Source: Leucobacter sp. (GTDB taxonomy: Bacteria; Actinomycetota; Actinomycetes; Actinomycetales; Microbacteriaceae). Taken from it: 9,201 nucleotides of DNA. Shown piece by piece: positions 5,515-9,201 of this stretch. Numbering within the stretch: position 1 is the stretch's first letter; the number at the start of each line of letters is the position of its first letter. The notes beneath the pieces were generated by a model. It was not told where the DNA came from. It did no database searches and saw only the letters and a list, made by a program, of their open reading frames with translations. The DNA is taken from the NCBI GenBank assembly GCA_031178565.1, contig JAPSIU010000095.1, forward strand, positions 1-9,201, in the 5' to 3' direction. A program made the translations under genes and the position numbers.

Positions 5515-5619
5515 AGTAACCAAGAGATTAGCCGGGCTATTCCTGAAACTTTGCTGAACTTGAGTGCGGTTGACTCAGGTTTCTTCGACGCGGTACGCGG
5601 GCCGGAGCAGTGCGAGATC
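5515..5619. other. AT-richer intergenic stretch between cinA and clgR
   Basis: The part at 5511-5580 is about half G+C by count, well below the surrounding genes. TAATCT on the minus strand (5530-5525) is a possible -10, but no good -35 lies 16-18 nt before it. CTGAA is repeated 11 bp apart (5543-5547 and 5554-5558), about one helical turn. No ORF or terminator is convincing here. The stretch most likely contributes to the clgR promoter region. Confidence 0.45.
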
Positions 5620-6231
5620 TCACCCTCGCTCGAGGCGCTCGAGGAGCATTCGGAGCGCGGCGGCCACCGTGGCGCTCCGGATCGCGCTGCGATCGCCGCG
5701 AAGTCGGAGCGGAACGGCACGCGTCTCGTCATCCGCGCTCAGGCCGAGCCACACCGTGCCGGCGGCCTGACCGGTCTGGGGATCCGGATCGGGTCCCGCC
5801 ACACCCGTGGTGGCGACTCCCAGATCCGCGAGCCTCGGAGAACCGGCACCGAAGCCCGGCTCGCCCGGCTCGGCCGGACCAACGATCCCGTCCGCCACCG
5901 CGCACGCCGACCGCGCGCCGAGCGCCATCTGCCGCGCCACCTCCTCGTCCACGGGTCCCCGCTCGAGCAGCAGTCCGGCGTCGACCCCGAGCAGGGAGCT
6001 CTTCAGGAACGTGTCGTAGGCCACTATGCCTCCCGAGAATACGAGCGACGCTCCCGGTACCGAGACGAGCGCATGCGCGAGGAGTCCCCCGGTCAAGGAC
6101 TCGGCGACCGCGATCCGCAGCCCTCGGTCCGTCGCCGACTCGACGACCGATCTCGCGAGGCGATCGATCTCCGGCGATCCACCCGCGACGACCCCCTCCC
6201 CGCCGGGGCCGTCGGGCCTCGACGCGTTCAC
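5620..6231 (-). CDS. cinA: CinA C-terminal domain protein, nicotinamide-nucleotide amidohydrolase (PncC-type)
   Basis: This stand-alone CinA C-terminal domain family protein is predicted to hydrolyse NMN to nicotinate mononucleotide and ammonia for pyridine-nucleotide recycling. With a GTG start at 6229-6231 it is 203 aa. The family motifs are AESLTGGLLA at 43-52, SGGIVAYDTFLKSSLLGV at about 66-83, and ATTGVAGPDPD at 140-150, followed by GQAAGTVWLGL. The MoaB-like N-terminal domain of full CinA is absent. Between residues about 112 and 137 there is a Gly/Pro/Ala-rich insertion, longer than typical at this loop. The GTG overlaps the pgsA stop (GTGA). A longer frame opens to 6516, but residues before the GTG are the out-of-frame shadow of pgsA and are rejected. 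Translational coupling to pgsA is likely, with a weak GGGGAAGAG upstream. Confidence 0.9.
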   Translation of the reverse strand: MNASRPDGPGGEGVVAGGSPEIDRLARSVVESATDRGLRIAVAESLTGGLLAHALVSVPGASLVFSGGIVAYDTFLKSSLLGVDAGLLLERGPVDEEVARQMALGARSACAVADGIVGPAEPGEPGFGAGSPRLADLGVATTGVAGPDPDPQTGQAAGTVWLGLSADDETRAVPLRLRGDRSAIRSATVAAALRMLLERLERG

Positions 6232-6827
6232 CGGGCGCTCTTCCCCGCACGCACGAAGCCGACGACGTAGTCGATGCCGCTCGCGATGGTGAGCAGCACC
6301 GCGATCGACATGGTGACCGCGTTGACCCAGTGGGCGACGGGCGCAGCGGCGCCCAGCACGCTCGCGAGCGGCAGGAGCGCCAGAGTGATCGCGACCGCCT
6401 GGGCGACCGTCTTGAGCTTGCCCATCCACGCCGCCGCCACGACGACGTCGCGGGCGACCATCAGGCGATGGATCGTGACACCGATCTCGCGCACCAGGAC
6501 GACGATCGTCACCCACCAGGGCAGTTCGAGCAGGATCGAGAGCCCGACCAGCGCCGCTCCCGTCAAGAACTTGTCCGCGATCGGATCCAGCAGCTTACCC
6601 AGGTCGGTGATGAGACCGCGGGATCGCGCGATGTGCCCGTCCCAGGCGTCGGTCGCGATGGCGACCACGAAGAACACTGCGGCCGCCCACCTCCACGGCC
6701 CCATCGCTCCGTCGTCGGCGAGGAGCATCCAGACGAAGAACGGGGTGGCGACGATGCGCGCCGCCGTGATGACATTCGGGGCGTTCCAGTTGCTGGGGCG
6801 CGCGGGGCGCGAGTCGCTTCCGGTCAT
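6228..6827 (-). CDS. pgsA: CDP-alcohol phosphatidyltransferase, probable phosphatidylglycerophosphate synthase
   Basis: This integral membrane enzyme of phospholipid synthesis is predicted to transfer a phosphatidyl group from CDP-diacylglycerol to glycerol-3-phosphate. The 199-aa protein has the complete CDP-alcohol phosphotransferase motif D-x2-DG-x2-AR-x8-G-x3-D-x3-D: Asp60, Asp63, Gly64, Ala67, Arg68, Gly77, Asp81 and Asp85 are all present. Hydrophobic segments fall at about 17-36, 46-60, 88-115, 140-160 and 167-191. The start ATG is at 6825-6827; the Shine-Dalgarno is weak. It overlaps cinA by 4 nt, and the ftsK-pgsA-cinA-clgR neighbourhood is that of actinobacterial pgsA (M. tuberculosis pgsA3 locus). 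Substrate specificity (PGP versus another acceptor such as phosphatidylinositol phosphate) cannot be fixed from the motif; PGP synthase is the usual assignment for this locus. Confidence 0.93.
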   Translation of the reverse strand: MTGSDSRPARPSNWNAPNVITAARIVATPFFVWMLLADDGAMGPWRWAAAVFFVVAIATDAWDGHIARSRGLITDLGKLLDPIADKFLTGAALVGLSILLELPWWVTIVVLVREIGVTIHRLMVARDVVVAAAWMGKLKTVAQAVAITLALLPLASVLGAAAPVAHWVNAVTMSIAVLLTIASGIDYVVGFVRAGKSAR

Positions 6828-6841
6828 GTCAGCAGCTTAGC

Positions 6842-6865
6842 GCCCGGGCACCAGGAGCACCGGGC
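6842..6865 (-). terminator. Weak hairpin between the membrane-protein gene and pgsA
   Basis: GCCCGG (6842-6847) and CCGGGC (6860-6865) form a perfect 6-bp stem with a 12-nt loop, in the 82-nt gap upstream of pgsA. No U-run follows. It may be a partial terminator or a processing structure, or chance in GC-rich DNA. Confidence 0.3.
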
Positions 6866-6909
6866 AACGCACCCCACGAGGACCGGCAGCACCGCCGTCG
6901 GCCTGTCGG

Positions 6910-7926
6910 TCAGTACGGGTACACCTCGACCAGAAGCTCTCCGCCGTCGATCCGGATCTCGACCTCCGCCTCGGCCGCCCACCCCGAGACCTCGGCCGTG
7001 AACGGCTCGCCGCTCGTGTCCTGACCTCGCAGCGTCACGGCGAAATCGCCGACGTCGTCGATCTCGGTCCACCCGCTCGCGACGTGCTCCTCCCACAGTT
7101 TCGGCGTCTCCAGCATCTCGACCTCGGCCTCCGCTCTGCCCGAGACGCGGACGTCGGAGTCGTCGACCTCGATCCCGCACTGGCGGAGCGCGTCGACCGT
7201 CGTCTCGGAGGCGCAGTCCTCGTACCACTCGGTGACCCGGCGCTGGGCCTCCTTCGTATACTCCGCGTTCGGCTCGAACCACTCCCAGGCGTCGAAGTAG
7301 CTCAGCTCGGGGGTCACGCGCAGCGCGCTCCCGCCGACCGGATCGAGATACTCGCTCGTCGACACGATGTCGTAGGCACCGGCGTACGCGCGGACTTCGC
7401 CGTCGGCCGGAATGGCCTCGTCCAGACCCTCGAGCGAGAGCACGTCGCCGAACGGCGAGGAGTACATCACGGTGTACTGGAGGCCCGAGCCGACCGTCCA
7501 CTGCTCATCGTCGTCGCGGAGCAGCTCGATGCGGTCGGTGAAACGCTCTCCCTGCAGCTCGAACTCGACGTCGCCCGACGCTCTGCCGCGATCGAAGTCG
7601 ACCCGGAAGTCCCTGAGCTCGACGTTCGAGATGTGCTCGGCCTCCGCCAGCACGTCGGAGTCGAGCATCGGACCGGATCCGGAGTCCATCCCCGACAGCT
7701 CGTTCGCCTCCTCGGCGTCGCCGTCCGCCACGGCCTGAATGTAGCGCTCCGCCGTCGCCCGGACGGTTCCGCTGTTGTTCATCCTCGCGTCGAGTGCGAC
7801 GACCGCAGCCGCGCCTCCGAGCACGAGGACCGTCAGCGCGATGCCGGCGCCCCAGACCCAGCGCGGGACGGAGGGGGGCATTCCGGTCTCAGCAGAAACA
7901 GACTCGAGGCCCGTCGTATCGCTCAT
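6910..7926 (-). CDS. Membrane-anchored protein of unknown function
   Basis: I do not recognise a named function. The 338-aa product has a short cytoplasmic N-terminus (about 1-22), one hydrophobic segment at about 23-46 (WVWGAGIALTVLVLGGAAAV) and a long acidic extracytoplasmic part. This topology suggests a cell-surface domain anchored by an uncleaved signal anchor; there is no lipobox cysteine. Residues 54-81 (TVRATAERYIQAVADGDAEEANEL) resemble the entry of NTF2-like/DUF4878-type actinobacterial surface domains. The rest alternates charged beta-like strands, and the only two cysteines, Cys238 and Cys250, are spaced like a disulfide pair. Start ATG 7924-7926 has AGGAG with 7-nt spacing, 19 nt after ftsK, so it is probably co-transcribed with ftsK. 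That context hints at a link with envelope or division, but this is inference only. Confidence 0.85.
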   Translation of the reverse strand: MSDTTGLESVSAETGMPPSVPRWVWGAGIALTVLVLGGAAAVVALDARMNNSGTVRATAERYIQAVADGDAEEANELSGMDSGSGPMLDSDVLAEAEHISNVELRDFRVDFDRGRASGDVEFELQGERFTDRIELLRDDDEQWTVGSGLQYTVMYSSPFGDVLSLEGLDEAIPADGEVRAYAGAYDIVSTSEYLDPVGGSALRVTPELSYFDAWEWFEPNAEYTKEAQRRVTEWYEDCASETTVDALRQCGIEVDDSDVRVSGRAEAEVEMLETPKLWEEHVASGWTEIDDVGDFAVTLRGQDTSGEPFTAEVSGWAAEAEVEIRIDGGELLVEVYPY

Positions 7927-7945
7927 GCCCGTGCTCCTCTCGCGC

Positions 7946-9201
7946 CTAGTCGCGCCCGGTCAGGCGCCAGGCGTCCTCGTCGTCGTCACCGTCGACCTCT
8001 TCCAGCGACGCACGGCTCCTCGCGATCGGATCGTCGTACCGGTCATCGCCGTATCCGTCGGAGTCGTCCCGCAGCGGCTCGATCACGTCGGTGACCGCGC
8101 CGTCGGCGACCCCGTCGGCGGACGCGGGTTCGAATGCAGATGGCCGCGGAGCGGCGCGAGCCGGCTCGGCGGGGTCCGCCATCGACGCGGCGGGCGCCTG
8201 CGGCATCGGCGGAGCAGACGGCATCGAGGGCGCAGGTGGCGCCGCAGGCGCCGACGGCGCTCCCTTGATGCGCGCCAGCACCTCGGGCAGCTGGTCCGGC
8301 GTGACCAGCACGTCGCGCGCCTTCGAACCCTCGGAGGGCCCGACGATGTCGCGGGACTCCATGAGGTCCATGAGACGCCCGGCCTTCGCGAAGCCGACGC
8401 GCAGCTTGCGCTGCAGCATCGAGGTCGAGCCGAACTGCGAGGTCACGACGAGCTCCACTGCGGCGAGCAGCACCTCGAGATCGTCTCCGATGTCGGCGTC
8501 GATCTCCTTCTTCTCAGCGGCCTGCGTCACGTCGGCGCGATACTCCGGGCGGGCCTGGGCCTTGACGTGGGAGACGACCTGATGGATCTCGGCCTCCTCC
8601 ACCCAGGCGCCCTGCACGCGCACCGGTGTGGAGATGCCCATGGGGAGGAAGAGACCGTCTCCCTGGCCGATCAAACGATCGGCTCCGGGCTGATCGAGGA
8701 TGACGCGGGAGTCGGTCACCGATGCGACGGCGAAGGCGAGGCGGCTCGGCACGTTCGCCTTGATGAGACCGGTGACCACGTCGACCGAGGGACGCTGCGT
8801 CGCGAGCACGAGGTGGATGCCCGAGGCGCGCGCGAGCTGGGTGATGCGCACGATCGAATCCTCGACGTCGCGCGGGGCGACCATCATGAGGTCGGCGAGC
8901 TCGTCGACGACGACGAGCAGGTACGGGTACGGCTTGAGCTTCCGTTCGCTTCCGGCGGGCAGGACGATCTCGTTGTTCACGACGGCCTTGTTGAAGTCGT
9001 CGATGTGGCGGAAGCCGAAGCTCTCGAGGTCGTCGTAGCGCATGTCCATCTCTTTCACGACCCACTGCAGCGCTTCCGCGGCCTTCTTGGGGTTCGTGAT
9101 GATGGGGGTGATGAGGTGGGGAACGCCCTGGTAGATCGTCAGCTCGACCCGCTTGGGGTCGACGAGCACCATGCGCACGTCGGCCGGCGTCGCTCGCATG
9201 A
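7946..9201 (-). CDS. ftsK: DNA translocase FtsK, C-terminal part (5' end outside window)
   Basis: FtsK/SpoIIIE ATPases pump DNA at the division septum and help resolve chromosome dimers. Only the C-terminal 418 or so codons are in the window; the reading frame is open at the right edge, so N-terminal membrane segments and Walker A are missing from view. Visible motor-domain features are VDPKRVEL, Walker B in LLVVVDELADLMM (about residues 94-106 of the visible part), and ARASGIHLVLATQRPSVDVVTG followed by ANVPSRLAFAVAS. DQPGADRLIGQGDGLFLP comes next. The gamma DNA-recognition winged helix is seen at about 245-300 (SQFGSTSMLQRKLRVGFAKAG, SEGSKARDVLV). After gamma there is an additional tail of about 105 residues: Pro/Ala-rich (about 313-350), then Asp-rich, ending WRLTGRD with a TAG stop. 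The unknown membrane-protein gene follows after 19 nt. Confidence 0.95.
   Translation of the reverse strand, partial: MRATPADVRMVLVDPKRVELTIYQGVPHLITPIITNPKKAAEALQWVVKEMDMRYDDLESFGFRHIDDFNKAVVNNEIVLPAGSERKLKPYPYLLVVVDELADLMMVAPRDVEDSIVRITQLARASGIHLVLATQRPSVDVVTGLIKANVPSRLAFAVASVTDSRVILDQPGADRLIGQGDGLFLPMGISTPVRVQGAWVEEAEIHQVVSHVKAQARPEYRADVTQAAEKKEIDADIGDDLEVLLAAVELVVTSQFGSTSMLQRKLRVGFAKAGRLMDLMESRDIVGPSEGSKARDVLVTPDQLPEVLARIKGAPSAPAAPPAPSMPSAPPMPQAPAASMADPAEPARAAPRPSAFEPASADGVADGAVTDVIEPLRDDSDGYGDDRYDDPIARSRASLEEVDGDDDEDAWRLTGRD

Noticed and set aside
6232..6516. Extended N-terminus of CinA starting at 6516
   Set aside because: These residues are an Arg/Gly-rich out-of-frame reading of pgsA and match no MoaB-like CinA domain; the GTG overlapping the pgsA stop is the better start.
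1..9201. A previously undescribed accessory or defence system in the window
   Set aside because: All well-supported genes belong to a conserved actinobacterial housekeeping neighbourhood in normal order. No mobile-element signatures, atypical codon blocks or unknown gene clusters are present apart from one uncharacterised membrane protein.

Overview
The window is a core chromosomal segment of a high-GC actinobacterium, most likely a Microbacteriaceae member (Leucobacter/Microbacterium-like). That placement rests on gene order, protein character and GC-rich codon use; the genus is a guess. Every supported gene lies on the minus strand, so transcription runs from the right end to the left. In that direction the order is ftsK (5' end outside the window), a membrane-anchored protein of unknown function, pgsA, a stand-alone cinA/pncC domain, a clgR-like XRE regulator, a DUF3046 gene, recA, recX, miaB and miaA. 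This is the conserved actinobacterial ftsK-pgsA-cinA-clgR-recA-recX neighbourhood with the usual miaB-miaA continuation. No mobile element, CRISPR array, tRNA/rRNA or defence system is visible.

Right block (about 5620-9201): ftsK, the membrane protein, pgsA and cinA are close-packed. There is a 19-nt gap, then an 82-nt gap, then a GTGA 4-nt overlap. Middle block (about 4460-5620): clgR and DUF3046 are short genes separated by a strong hairpin that looks like the clgR terminator. The regulatory information of the window is concentrated here. The clgR upstream region is AT-richer than its surroundings and holds three dyads. The recA upstream region carries a good LexA/SOS box plus a near-perfect RecA-NDp (PafBC-type) promoter motif, which suggests two DNA-damage inputs to recA. 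A degenerate 13-bp tandem repeat runs across the 3' end of the DUF3046 gene.

Left block (103-4459): recA-recX-miaB-miaA form a tight operon, with recA/recX and miaB/miaA each overlapping by 4 nt. Recombination and SOS functions are thus co-transcribed with tRNA A37 modification enzymes (MiaA isopentenylates, MiaB methylthiolates).

Two patches look like sequence-quality failures rather than biology: bases 1 to about 82 and 844 to about 927, both with long C or G runs. The second corrupts the MiaA substrate-binding loop without breaking the frame. The left edge is probably the end of a contig; the dapF gene I would expect there cannot be read. I found no previously undescribed system. The most informative items are the recA double control region, the clgR dyads, the tandem repeat, and the uncharacterised ftsK-linked membrane protein.
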